Shown here one piece after another: positions 1-9,554 of a DNA stretch of 64,000 nt; within the stretch, counting starts at the first letter, position 1; every line of letters starts with the position of its first letter. The notes beneath the pieces were generated by a model. It saw only the letters and a list, made by a program, of their open reading frames with translations, did no database searches and was not told the origin of the DNA. The DNA is from Pseudomonas fluorescens (GTDB lineage: Bacteria; Pseudomonadota; Gammaproteobacteria; Pseudomonadales; Pseudomonadaceae): contig NZ_CABVIR010000002.1 in assembly GCF_902498065.1 (NCBI RefSeq), positions 558,001 through 622,000 of the forward strand, given 5' to 3'. The position numbers and the translations under genes are program-made.

Positions 1-120
1 ACCGACTTCGCTGCTGAAACTGCACAGCTGACCAAGCAACAAACTCTGCAACAAGCTTCTACCGCAGTTCTGGCCCAGGCCAACCAACTGCCATCCGCTG
101 TACTGAAACTGCTTCAGTAA
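1..120 (+). CDS. fliC: Flagellin, C-terminal end only (partial)
   Basis: Only the last 39 codons are in the window; the frame is open from base 1 to a TAA at 118-120. The residues, ending AVLKLLQ after a QQTLQQAS...ANQLPSAVL segment, are the classic C-terminal D0 helix of bacterial flagellin. This helix packs in the filament core and carries the secretion and polymerisation signal. flaG, fliD and fliS lie directly downstream in the usual Pseudomonas order, which supports the call. The amino-terminal and variable regions cannot be judged from here. Confidence 0.93.
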   Translation, partial: TDFAAETAQLTKQQTLQQASTAVLAQANQLPSAVLKLLQ

Positions 121-142
121 TAGCTGGGTGAGTTTTGGCGGG

Positions 143-174
143 GGAGTGCGCACGCGCGCTCTCTCGCTTTTTTA
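143..174 (+). terminator. Probable rho-independent terminator after fliC
   Basis: A GC-rich hairpin (GAG-T-GCGC, loop ACGC, GCGC-T-CTC, with one T-T mismatch) lies 20-45 bases after the flagellin stop. It is followed by a run of six T. This would end the abundant flagellin transcript before flaG. The hairpin and T run are visible; termination itself is inferred. Confidence 0.55.
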
Positions 175-192
175 GTTTAAGAGGTGATGGAC

Positions 193-558
193 ATGGATAT
201 GAGCGTGAAGCTGAACTTGTCTTATCCAGCTGCGAAGCCGGCGACGACTGTTGCTGACAAGCCGGTGGAGAAGCCTCGAGCCGATGCTGCTACAGTGGCA
301 ACGGTCAAGGATGAGCCAAAAGACGCGGTAACCGAGCGGGACAAACTGAAGATGGCCGTTCAGGAAATTGAAAAGTTCGTTCAATCGGTCAAGCGCAACC
401 TGGAGTTCTCGATCGATGAGCCTTCAGGCAAAGTAATTGTTAAAGTGATTGCCAGCGACTCGGGTGAAGTGGTTCGCCAGATCCCCAACGAAGAAGTCCT
501 CAAGCTGGCCAATAGTTTGAATGATGCAAGCAGTCTGTTGTTCAGCGCTAAAGTCTGA
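193..558 (+). CDS. flaG: FlaG family flagellar protein
   Basis: 121-residue protein with a low-complexity, Ala/Pro/Lys-rich first half. The conserved C-terminal FlaG domain is visible as NLEFSIDEPSGKVIVKVIASD and SGEVVRQIPNEEVLKL. FlaG proteins are associated with filament length and with the filament/cap secretion stage; the exact role in Pseudomonas is not settled. Possible starts are GTG 184, ATG 187, ATG 193 and ATG 199. I chose 193 because the AAGAGG at 179-184 is then 8 bases upstream. It sits between fliC and fliD as in other pseudomonads. Confidence 0.9.
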   Translation: MDMSVKLNLSYPAAKPATTVADKPVEKPRADAATVATVKDEPKDAVTERDKLKMAVQEIEKFVQSVKRNLEFSIDEPSGKVIVKVIASDSGEVVRQIPNEEVLKLANSLNDASSLLFSAKV

Positions 559-561
559 CAG

Positions 562-578
562 CTGGCATGAATTTTGTT
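562..578 (+). promoter_or_regulatory. Weak sigma-54-like promoter upstream of fliD
   Basis: CTGGCATGAATTTTGTT has the -24 element TGGCATG and a -12 element TTGT instead of TTGC, with the correct 12-base spacing between the GG and GT dinucleotides. It lies about 65 bases before fliD, a gene usually under RpoN/FleQ control in Pseudomonas. The -12 mismatch lowers confidence. Confidence 0.4.
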
Positions 579-640
579 GCTATGTTCTTTTGGGCGTTGT
601 AATGGTCAAAAGGCCGGCGACACACTGAAGGGAGTCCCAC

Positions 641-2083
641 ATGGCAAGTCCAATTCTACCGGGTCTGGGGTTAGGCTCCGGGCTTGACACCGGTGCTATC
701 GTCAAAGCCTTGGTTGATGCTGATAAGTCGGCCAAGCAGAGTCAGATCAACCGACAGACGACCACCAATACTTCGCAGATTTCCGGTATCGGGACCCTCA
801 AGAGTGTCCTCGCGAATTTCCAGACCGCGATCAAAAACCTCGGTAGTACCACGACCCCGCAGTTCTTGGGTTACACCGCCACGAGTTCCGATCCCAAAGT
901 GCTGACCTCAGTCGCCAGCAACTCGGCGGTCAACGGCACTTATGTCATCAAGGTCGACACCCTTGCGACCTCGTCCAAAGTGGCGACTGCTGCGTTTGCC
1001 GGTGGCCCTAGCAGTGCCATTCCGAGTGGTACGCTCAATATCACTCAAAATGGCATTAGCCGACCTGTCGTCATTCCCGCCGGCGCAACGTTGCAGTCTG
1101 TACGGGATGCGATCAACACCCAGCAAGGCGCCAATGGTTTCAGTGCCAACATTGTCACTGACTCTTTCGGTTCGCGTCTGGTCATGGGGTCTACCGTTAC
1201 CGGTTCAGGCTCCGACATCACGCTCAGTGATATTCCTGGCCTGGAAATCACGGCAGGTCAAAAAATGGGCACCACGCCCACGGCGACCTCGGCCGGTGCC
1301 ATCGGCGAACTCGCTGCGGACGCCAAGTTCACGGTTGACGGACTGGCAATCACCAGCAAATCCAACACCGTGGACGGCGCTATTTCCGGCCTGACACTGA
1401 ACCTGGTGGCAGGTGGTGGTGTGACGTCAACTGTGACAGTCGGGCCGAACAGTGACGGTTTGAAAAAATCGGTCCAGGCCTTTGTCGACGCTTACAACCA
1501 GGTTGTCACTACCGTCAATACGCTGACCAAGCCCACGCTGGATAAAGATGGCAAGCCAACCGTTGCCGCCGCATTGACCGGTGACCCGCTGGCTCGGGGT
1601 ATCCTGGCATCGATCCGTGAGCCGTTGGCCAGTACCGGTGCAGGCGACAAACTGACCGTGCTTTCGCAGTTGGGTATTACCACCAACCAGAAAACCGGCG
1701 CCCTCGATTTCGACAGTGCCAAGTTCACTACGGCGATGACCACGCAGAAACTGGGTGGTGAGATTCAGACGCTGTTTCTGGGTGACCCGACGGCAACCGG
1801 TGATGCGGCCAAGGGTTTGCTGGAACGAATGAATACGATGCTGACGCCTTATACCGTTACCGGCAGCGAAGGCATCCTTGATGCGCGTTCAACGAGCCTG
1901 GCGAAGGTTAAAACCAACCTGGCCAGCCAGCAAGAAGCACTGGATCGCCGGATTGAAACGCTGACAGCCGTGCTGACCAAAAAGTACAACGACATGGACA
2001 CGCTGGTCGGCAAGCTCAAGGCGACGGCGAGCAACATTACCTCGATGTTCGATGCAATGAACGCACAGAAAAACGCTTCATAG
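641..2083 (+). CDS. fliD: Flagellar filament cap protein FliD (HAP2)
   Basis: 480-residue cap protein, a normal length for Pseudomonas FliD. It sits on the growing filament tip outside the cell and folds exported flagellin into place. The N-terminal motif GLGSGLDTGAIV (residues 9-20) and the flanking predicted helical arms are typical, as is the C-terminal coiled region ending in TASNITSMFDAMNAQ. The middle is the variable exposed region that in Pseudomonas can also bind mucin. The ATG at 641 follows AAGGGAG with good spacing. A clear terminator follows the stop. Confidence 0.96.
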   Translation: MASPILPGLGLGSGLDTGAIVKALVDADKSAKQSQINRQTTTNTSQISGIGTLKSVLANFQTAIKNLGSTTTPQFLGYTATSSDPKVLTSVASNSAVNGTYVIKVDTLATSSKVATAAFAGGPSSAIPSGTLNITQNGISRPVVIPAGATLQSVRDAINTQQGANGFSANIVTDSFGSRLVMGSTVTGSGSDITLSDIPGLEITAGQKMGTTPTATSAGAIGELAADAKFTVDGLAITSKSNTVDGAISGLTLNLVAGGGVTSTVTVGPNSDGLKKSVQAFVDAYNQVVTTVNTLTKPTLDKDGKPTVAAALTGDPLARGILASIREPLASTGAGDKLTVLSQLGITTNQKTGALDFDSAKFTTAMTTQKLGGEIQTLFLGDPTATGDAAKGLLERMNTMLTPYTVTGSEGILDARSTSLAKVKTNLASQQEALDRRIETLTAVLTKKYNDMDTLVGKLKATASNITSMFDAMNAQKNAS

Positions 2084-2097
2084 CGCGCCAGCGCCAA

Positions 2098-2134
2098 AAG
2101 CCCGGCAGCGAATTCCGCTTGTCGGGCTTTTTTT
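2098..2134 (+). terminator. Rho-independent terminator after fliD
   Basis: AAGCCCG pairs with CGGGCTT around an inner stem (loop GAATTC region) and is followed by a run of seven T. It lies 15 bases after the fliD stop. fliS therefore probably also has its own promoter or depends on readthrough. Confidence 0.85.
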
Positions 2135-2209
2135 GTTTAGATCTAAAGATTTTTGACGCGGTGTCGATACACTGGCTATACGAATCACAAAGTTTTGATG
2201 AGGTACAGC

Positions 2210-2605
2210 ATGAACCCGATGTTAGCCCTTCGGCAGTACCAGAAGATTGGCGCTCAGGCCCAGACTTCCGAAGCCAGCCCCCATCGCCTGGTGCAAATGC
2301 TCATGGAGGGTGGCCTGGATCGCATCGCTCAGGCCAAGGGTGCCATGGAGCGCAAGGATATCCCCAACAAAGGCATTTTCATCGGCAAGGCGATCGGGAT
2401 CATCGGCGGCTTGCGCGAAGGCCTGGACCTGGAAAATTCTGTTGAGTCTGTGGGGGAGCTGGACAAGCTCTACACCTACATGATGAAGCGTCTGACAGAA
2501 GCGAACGTCAAAACCGATCCAAAGATTCTCGACGAAGTCGCCGATCTGCTTCGCACCGTCAAGGACGGCTGGGATGCTATCGCCGCGCCGGGTCCGCAGT
2601 TTTAA
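2210..2605 (+). CDS. fliS: Flagellin export chaperone FliS
   Basis: 131-residue FliS. In this family it binds the C-terminal helix of flagellin in the cytoplasm, prevents premature polymerisation and escorts it to the export gate. The N-terminal pattern ALRQYQKIGAQAQTSEASPHRLVQMLMEG and the later AIGIIGGLREGLD are family hallmarks. ATG 2210 gives the usual MNPMLALRQYQ start, with GAGG at 2200-2203 upstream. The in-frame ATG at 2198 has no better ribosome-binding site. The next gene follows after 10 bases. Confidence 0.95.
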   Translation: MNPMLALRQYQKIGAQAQTSEASPHRLVQMLMEGGLDRIAQAKGAMERKDIPNKGIFIGKAIGIIGGLREGLDLENSVESVGELDKLYTYMMKRLTEANVKTDPKILDEVADLLRTVKDGWDAIAAPGPQF

Positions 2606-2615
2606 GGAGATCACC

Positions 2616-2912
2616 ATGAGTCTTGTTTTGCAGCGAATCGAAGAAACCCGTGAAGGCTTGGTCGGTGCCCTGGCCGAGCGAAACTGGGAAGCCATTGGTG
2701 AATTGGATCTGGCTTGTCGTTCCTGCATGGAAGATGTCTTGAGTGAAGCTTCGGTGGACGAGGCTGCCTTGCGCGACAATCTTGAGGAGTTGCTGGGGGT
2801 GTACAGGCAGCTTCTGGAGGCGGCGACAGGGGAGCGACAAGCAATAGTTGACGAGATGTCGCAGATCCATCAAGCACAGAACGCAGCAAAGGTTTACCAT
2901 CTGTTTGGCTAA
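2616..2912 (+). CDS. fliT: FliT-like flagellar chaperone
   Basis: 98-residue, acidic, all-helical small protein directly behind fliS, preceded by AAGGAG at the end of fliS. Position and size match the FliT/FleP-type protein found after fliS in Pseudomonas. FliT family members chaperone the cap protein FliD and can act on flagellar regulators. Sequence conservation in this family is low, so the name rests mainly on context. Residues such as CRSCMEDV and LLGVYRQLLEAATGER suggest a helical bundle. Confidence 0.75.
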   Translation: MSLVLQRIEETREGLVGALAERNWEAIGELDLACRSCMEDVLSEASVDEAALRDNLEELLGVYRQLLEAATGERQAIVDEMSQIHQAQNAAKVYHLFG

Positions 2913-2941
2913 TTAATCCCCAGTTAATCCAAACATAGTGC

Positions 2942-2955
2942 GCCATAAATTTGAC
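2942..2955 (+). promoter_or_regulatory. FleQ-box-like sequence in the fleQ leader
   Basis: GCCATAAATTTGAC resembles the FleQ binding consensus GTCANTAAATTGAC, matching 11 of 14 positions by eye. It overlaps a TTGACT at 2951-2956 that could serve as a -35 element, with a poor -10 (TTAACT) 17 bases later. It could give autoregulation of fleQ. The match is by eye only and is weak evidence. Confidence 0.3.
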
Positions 2956-3085
2956 TGTGCACGGTTTTTTGACTTAACTAGTGGCTGGTTCCAGATTTCA
3001 GGCGTCTACAGGCATAACGTGTCTGCAAGCGTCTAGCTTGCCCCATCATTTCGGGCATTGAGTTGACTAGGGAAGTTGCTATTGC

Positions 3086-4561
<1,476 letters not shown>

Positions 4562-4600
4562 CGCCTGTTTTTCAAGTCGTTCATTTGTAGGCGGTTTTTT

Positions 4601-4619
4601 TTAGGCACGGGTATTGCTA
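4601..4619 (+). promoter_or_regulatory. Sigma-54 promoter of fleSR
   Basis: TTAGGCACGGGTATTGCTA matches the consensus TGGCACG-N4-TTGCW except at the first position, with GG at 4604-4605 and GC at 4616-4617 (12-base spacing). It is 55 bases upstream of fleS. In Pseudomonas, fleSR is a FleQ-RpoN target, which fits. Confidence 0.85.
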
Positions 4620-4671
4620 CATCCCTCGCAACGTTCCGTTTAACTGACGGTCAGCCAAGCGAGAGAGCCCG

Positions 4672-5895
4672 ATGCCCCAAGCCGCCCAGATGTCTCCTGT
4701 CCCTGATGCTTCGGGTCAAACGTCGTCCGTAGAGCAGGCAAGCCGGCTTGGCCTTGAGCAGGCTTTCGCGCTGTTCAATCAGATGTCCAGCCAGTTGACC
4801 GACTCCTACAGCATGCTCGAAGCCCGGGTCACCGAGCTCAAGGGGGAGCTGGCGGTGGTCAGCGCTCAGCGCATGCAGGAACTCGCGGAAAAAGAACGCC
4901 TGGCCAACCGTCTGCAAAACCTCCTCGATCTATTGCCCGGCGGGGTTATTGTCATCGACGCTCAAGGCATTGTGCGCGAAGCCAATCCCGCTGCCTGTGA
5001 ACTGCTCGGCCTGCCCCTTGAAGGCGAGCTGTGGCGTCATGTCATTGCCCGTTGCTTCGCGCCGCGTGAAGACGATGGGCACGAGATATCGCTCAAGGAC
5101 GGTCGGCGCCTGTCGATCGCCACTCGCTCGCTGGACGCAGAGCCTGGCCAGTTGGTGTTGCTCAACGACCTGACCGAAACCCGTCATCTGCAGGACCAGT
5201 TGGCTCGCCACGAACGTCTGTCGTCTCTCGGTCGAATGGTCGCGTCGCTGGCTCACCAGATTCGTACGCCGTTGTCCGCCGCATTGCTCTATGCCAGTCA
5301 TTTGACCGAGCAAGAGCTGCCGGTTGCCACGCAGCAACGATTTGCCGGACGGCTTAAAGAGCGTTTGCATGAGCTGGAGCATCAAGTGCGCGACATGCTG
5401 GTGTTCGCTCGTGGCGAGCTGCCGCTCACCGATCGCATCACCCCGAAAATGCTGTTGCAGTCCTTGCAGGCAGCGGCGCTGACCCACGTGCAGGATTTGC
5501 CGGTTCGCTGGCAATGCGACAGTCATGCGGGAGAGCTGTTGTGCAATCGTGACACGCTGGTCGGGGCGATACTCAATCTGATCGAGAACGCGATCCAGGC
5601 CAGTGCCGGCGACGTGCGCTTGAAAGTCCATCTCTACACCCGAGACAACAACCTGCGTGTCTGCGTCAGCGACAGCGGCAGCGGCATCGATACAAAAGTG
5701 CTGGCGCGTTTGGGCGAGCCATTCTTTACCACTAAAACTACCGGGACCGGCCTTGGCCTGACCGTGGTCAAGGCAGTGGCTCGTGCCCATCAGGGAGAAT
5801 TGCAGTTGCGCTCGCGGTTGGGCCGTGGCACCTGCGCGCAGGTGATTCTGCCGCTTTTTTCTGATGAGAAGCGCAGTGCTCAGGGAGTGGAGTGA
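4672..5895 (+). CDS. fleS: Sensor histidine kinase FleS
   Basis: 407-residue soluble two-component kinase with no membrane segment. It has an N-terminal coiled coil, a PAS domain (about residues 85-165: GGVIVIDAQGIVREANPAACELLGLPL), HisKA with the phospho-acceptor H195 in LAHQIRTPL, and a HATPase domain (NLIENAIQAS; VSDSGSGID; GTGLGLTVVK). It phosphorylates FleR, whose gene overlaps or abuts its 3' end. Together they drive the middle flagellar tier (hook and basal body) from sigma-54 promoters. Confidence 0.96.
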   Translation: MPQAAQMSPVPDASGQTSSVEQASRLGLEQAFALFNQMSSQLTDSYSMLEARVTELKGELAVVSAQRMQELAEKERLANRLQNLLDLLPGGVIVIDAQGIVREANPAACELLGLPLEGELWRHVIARCFAPREDDGHEISLKDGRRLSIATRSLDAEPGQLVLLNDLTETRHLQDQLARHERLSSLGRMVASLAHQIRTPLSAALLYASHLTEQELPVATQQRFAGRLKERLHELEHQVRDMLVFARGELPLTDRITPKMLLQSLQAAALTHVQDLPVRWQCDSHAGELLCNRDTLVGAILNLIENAIQASAGDVRLKVHLYTRDNNLRVCVSDSGSGIDTKVLARLGEPFFTTKTTGTGLGLTVVKAVARAHQGELQLRSRLGRGTCAQVILPLFSDEKRSAQGVE

Positions 5896-5900
5896 ACGAC

Positions 5901-7286
5901 ATGGGGATCAAGGTTTTACTGGTCGAGGATGACCGCGCGTTACGCGAAGCGCTGGCCGATACGTTGTTGCTCGCAGGGCATGACTACATCGCCGTGGGTT
6001 CGGCGGAAGAGGCGCTGGACGCCGTCGGAACCGAGGCGTTCAACCTGGTGCTCAGTGACGTCAACATGCCGGGCATGGACGGTCATCAACTGCTTGGATT
6101 GCTGCGTGCTCGCCAGCCGCAGTTGCCGGTGTTGCTGATGACGGCGCACGGCGCAGTAGAGCGGGCAGTCGATGCGATGCGTCAGGGTGCGGCGGATTAT
6201 CTGGTCAAGCCGTTCGAGCCAAAGGCCTTGCTGGATCTGGTCGCTCGGCATGCGTTGGGCAGTCTCGGCGCTGCCGACATTGAAGGGCCTGTAGCCTTCG
6301 AACCGGCGAGCGCACAATTGTTGGAATTGGCTGCGCGGGTGGCGCGCAGTGATTCTACGGTATTGATCTCCGGCGAGTCCGGGACCGGTAAAGAGGTGTT
6401 GGCGCGTTACATCCATCAGCATTCTCATCGCGCCAGTCAGCCGTTTATCGCGATCAACTGCGCGGCGATTCCCGACAACATGCTCGAGGCCACGTTGTTC
6501 GGACACGAAAAGGGCTCGTTCACCGGTGCCATCGCGGCGCAGGCCGGCAAGTTCGAGCAGGCCGACGGCGGAACCATTCTGCTCGACGAAATCTCCGAAA
6601 TGCCCCTGGGTCTTCAAGCCAAGTTGCTGCGCGTGTTGCAGGAGCGTGAAGTCGAGCGGGTTGGCGCGCGCAAGCCGATCACGCTGGACATTCGGGTTGT
6701 GGCGACCACCAACCGTGATCTGGCCGGGGAAGTGGCTGCCGGGCGTTTCCGTGAAGACCTTTACTATCGCCTGTCCGTGTTTCCATTGGCCTGGCGTCCG
6801 TTGCGCGAACGCACCGCCGACATCCTGCCGCTTGCTGAGCGGCTGCTGACCAAACACGTCAATAAAATGAAGCATGCTGCGGCTCGACTGTCGCCCGAGG
6901 CGCAGGCGTGCCTGATCGGTTACCCATGGCCGGGCAACGTGCGGGAGTTGGACAACGCGATTCAGCGCGCATTGATTCTGCAGCAGGGCGGTGTGATCCA
7001 GCCGCAGGATTTCTGCCTGGTCGGGCCTGTTGCCTGTGCGCCGTTACCGGCATTGGCCGTCATGGCGATGCGGGTTGCGGAGGTGGAATCCGAGTCTGCC
7101 GGTGCGCTGGGCGACGATCTGCGTCGCCGCGAATTCCAGATGATCATCGACACCTTGCGCTCCGAACGGGGGCGTCGCAAAGAAGCGGCGGAGCGTTTGG
7201 GCATCAGCCCGCGCACCCTGCGCTACAAGCTGGCGCAAATGCGTGATGCCGGAATGGACGTTGAAGCGTACTTGTTCGCCACCTGA
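5901..7286 (+). CDS. fleR: Sigma-54 response regulator FleR
   Basis: NtrC-type regulator: receiver domain with phospho-acceptor D53 (LVLSDVNMPGMDG), AAA+ domain with Walker A GESGTGKE and sigma-54 loop written GSFTGA instead of GAFTGA, and a C-terminal Fis-type HTH (KEAAERLGISPRTLRYKL). I chose ATG 5901, which lies 8 bases after GGAG 5889-5892. The upstream in-frame GTG at 5892 would overlap fleS by four bases and add MND. FleR is the partner of FleS and activates fliE-type promoters such as the one 60 bases downstream. Confidence 0.96.
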   Translation: MGIKVLLVEDDRALREALADTLLLAGHDYIAVGSAEEALDAVGTEAFNLVLSDVNMPGMDGHQLLGLLRARQPQLPVLLMTAHGAVERAVDAMRQGAADYLVKPFEPKALLDLVARHALGSLGAADIEGPVAFEPASAQLLELAARVARSDSTVLISGESGTGKEVLARYIHQHSHRASQPFIAINCAAIPDNMLEATLFGHEKGSFTGAIAAQAGKFEQADGGTILLDEISEMPLGLQAKLLRVLQEREVERVGARKPITLDIRVVATTNRDLAGEVAAGRFREDLYYRLSVFPLAWRPLRERTADILPLAERLLTKHVNKMKHAAARLSPEAQACLIGYPWPGNVRELDNAIQRALILQQGGVIQPQDFCLVGPVACAPLPALAVMAMRVAEVESESAGALGDDLRRREFQMIIDTLRSERGRRKEAAERLGISPRTLRYKLAQMRDAGMDVEAYLFAT

Positions 7287-7343
7287 TTTTATTTTGTAGG
7301 AGCGAGAGCGAAGGACAGGCTTTTGTTCAGAGCGGCCACGGAG

Positions 7344-7360
7344 CTGGCACCCTTGTTGCT
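7344..7360 (+). promoter_or_regulatory. Sigma-54 promoter of the fliEFGHIJ operon
   Basis: CTGGCACCCTTGTTGCT is an almost ideal -24/-12 promoter (TGGCAC-N5-TTGCT), with GG 7346-7347 and GC 7358-7359. It lies 62 bases before fliE. Confidence 0.92.
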
Positions 7361-7421
7361 AACACCTCACTACCCGCCGAGTGAGTGTCAAAAAATTGCG
7401 GGTCGCCAATGAGAGTAGACC

Positions 7422-7751
7422 ATGAGCCAAGGTATTGAATTCAATCGGTTGATGCTGGATATGCGCTCCATGCAAATGGACGCCATGTCTGCGCCGAAAT
7501 CGACTGCCGCCGTCCCTGAAATGAGTGGCAGCAGCTTTTCCGACATGCTCGGTCAGGCCGTCAATAAAGTGAACGACACCCAGCAGGCTTCCAGTCAGTT
7601 GGCCAGTGCCTTCGAAATCGGCAAGAGTGGCGTCGACCTGACGGACGTGATGATTTCTTCGCAGAAAGCCAGCGTGTCTTTTCAGGCGTTGACCCAAGTG
7701 CGTAACAAGCTGGTTCAGGCCTACCAAGACATCATGCAGATGCCGGTTTAA
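7422..7751 (+). CDS. fliE: Flagellar rod/MS-ring junction protein FliE
   Basis: 109 residues, typical length. FliE joins the MS ring to the proximal rod in the periplasm and is the first substrate exported by the flagellar gate. The C-terminal signature [38 protein letters not shown] matches the family (spans about residues 47-90). It is the first gene of a tight operon and fliF follows after 15 bases. Confidence 0.96.
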   Translation: MSQGIEFNRLMLDMRSMQMDAMSAPKSTAAVPEMSGSSFSDMLGQAVNKVNDTQQASSQLASAFEIGKSGVDLTDVMISSQKASVSFQALTQVRNKLVQAYQDIMQMPV

Positions 7752-7766
7752 GGACGAGATTGAGTC

Positions 7767-9554
7767 ATGGCAGAAGCAGTCGCCGATAACGTTCCGGCCA
7801 AGGCCACTCCGATAGACGGCAAACCGCCGCTGTTCGGCTTGTCTTTCCTGGAAAACCTCTCCGAGATGACCATGTTGCGTCAGGTGGGCCTGTTGGTCGG
7901 CCTGGCTGCGAGCGTGGCGATTGGCTTCGCCGTGGTGTTGTGGTCCCAGCAGCCGGACTACCGGCCTCTGTACGGCAGCCTTGCAGGTATGGACGCCAAG
8001 CAGGTCATGGATACCCTGGCTGCCGCTGACATTCCTTATACCGTTGAACCGAACTCCGGTGCCTTGCTGGTCAAGGCCGATGACTTGTCCCGTGCGCGTC
8101 TGAAACTCGCGGGCGCTGGTGTCACTCCCAGCGACGGCAACATCGGTTTCGAGATCCTCGACAAGGATCAGGGGCTCGGCACCAGCCAGTTCATGGAAGC
8201 GACCCGTTATCGTCGTGGCCTCGAAGGCGAACTGGCCCGGACCATCTCCAGCCTGAACAACGTCAAGGGTGCCCGCGTGCATCTGGCGATTCCGAAGAGT
8301 TCGGTGTTCGTGCGCGACGAGCGCAAGCCGAGTGCTTCGGTGTTGGTTGAGCTGTATTCCGGTCGCTCGCTGGAGCCGGGCCAGGTGGTGGCGATCATCA
8401 ACCTGGTCGCGACCAGCGTTCCGGAATTGAGCAAATCGCAGATCACCGTCGTCGACCAGAAGGGCAACTTGCTCTCGGATCAGGCGGAGAACTCTGAACT
8501 GACCATGGCCGGCAAGCAATTCGATTACAGCCGTCGCATGGAAAGCATGCTCACTCAGCGTGTGCACAACATCCTGCAACCGGTGTTGGGCAACGACCGC
8601 TATAAAGCGGAAGTCTCGGCGGACGTGGATTTCAGTGCTGTCGAGTCGACCTCGGAGCAATTCAACCCGGACCAACCGGCGTTGCGCAGCGAGCAGTCCG
8701 TTAACGAACAACGCACCACCAGCAATGGCCCGCAAGGCGTGCCGGGTGCCCTGAGCAACCAACCGCCAGCGCCGGCCTCCGCGCCGCAAACCACCGGTGG
8801 CGCTACCGCGTCAGCCGGCATGGTGCAGCCAGGCCAGCCGCTGCTGGATGCCAACGGTCAGCAAATCATGGACCCGGCCACCGGCCAGCCGATGCTGGCA
8901 CCGTACCCGGCGGACAAGCGTCAACAATCCACCAAGAACTTTGAACTTGACCGTTCCATCAGCCACACCAAGCAACAACAAGGGCGTTTGAACCGCCTGT
9001 CGGTGTCGGTAGTGGTGGACGATCAGGTCAAGATCAACGCGGCCAACGGCGAAACCACCCGTGCACCGTGGAGCGCCGACGAATTGGCGCGCTTCACCCG
9101 TCTGGTACAGGACGCCGTCGGTTTCGACGCCAGCCGTGGCGACAGCGTTAGTGTGATCAACATGCCGTTCTCCGCCGAGCGCGGTGAAGTGATTGCCGAT
9201 ATTCCGTTCTACTCCCAGCCCTGGTTCTGGGACATCGTCAAGCAAGTGCTGGGTGTCTTGTTCATCCTGATACTGGTGTTCGGTGTGCTGCGTCCGGTGC
9301 TCAACAACATCACCAATGGCGGTAAAGGCAAACAGCTGGCCGGTTTTGGCAGCGACGTGGAACTCGGCGGCATGGGCGGCCTGGATGGCGAACTGGCCAA
9401 CGACCGCGTCAGCCTCGGCGGCCCGCAAAGCATCCTGCTGCCGAGCCCGAGCGAAGGCTATGATGCACAGTTGAACGCAATCAAGAGTCTGGTGGCAGAA
9501 GACCCGGGCCGTGTGGCCCAGGTCGTGAAAGAGTGGATTAACGCAGATGAGTGA
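7767..9554 (+). CDS. fliF: Flagellar MS-ring protein FliF
   Basis: 595-residue inner-membrane ring protein. It has an N-terminal membrane segment (about residues 37-57, VGLLVGLAASVAIGFAVVLW), periplasmic ring-building motifs and a second membrane segment near residues 490-508 (VLGVLFILILVFGVL). The C-terminal cytoplasmic tail (DPGRVAQVVKEWINAD) binds FliG. An Ala/Pro/Gln-rich linker lies at about residues 320-375. fliG overlaps the last eight bases (start 9547), suggesting translational coupling of the two ring partners. Confidence 0.97.
   Translation: MAEAVADNVPAKATPIDGKPPLFGLSFLENLSEMTMLRQVGLLVGLAASVAIGFAVVLWSQQPDYRPLYGSLAGMDAKQVMDTLAAADIPYTVEPNSGALLVKADDLSRARLKLAGAGVTPSDGNIGFEILDKDQGLGTSQFMEATRYRRGLEGELARTISSLNNVKGARVHLAIPKSSVFVRDERKPSASVLVELYSGRSLEPGQVVAIINLVATSVPELSKSQITVVDQKGNLLSDQAENSELTMAGKQFDYSRRMESMLTQRVHNILQPVLGNDRYKAEVSADVDFSAVESTSEQFNPDQPALRSEQSVNEQRTTSNGPQGVPGALSNQPPAPASAPQTTGGATASAGMVQPGQPLLDANGQQIMDPATGQPMLAPYPADKRQQSTKNFELDRSISHTKQQQGRLNRLSVSVVVDDQVKINAANGETTRAPWSADELARFTRLVQDAVGFDASRGDSVSVINMPFSAERGEVIADIPFYSQPWFWDIVKQVLGVLFILILVFGVLRPVLNNITNGGKGKQLAGFGSDVELGGMGGLDGELANDRVSLGGPQSILLPSPSEGYDAQLNAIKSLVAEDPGRVAQVVKEWINADE

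Noticed and set aside
4562..4602. Terminator after fleQ (CGCCT...AGGCG then T run)
   Set aside because: The stem is only five bases with a loop of more than 20; the T run is part of the fleS promoter spacer.
7359..8789. Long minus-strand ORF (476 codons) opposite fliE/fliF
   Set aside because: Antisense shadow of GC-rich coding DNA; composition is rich in His, Gln, Arg and lacks any recognisable domain.
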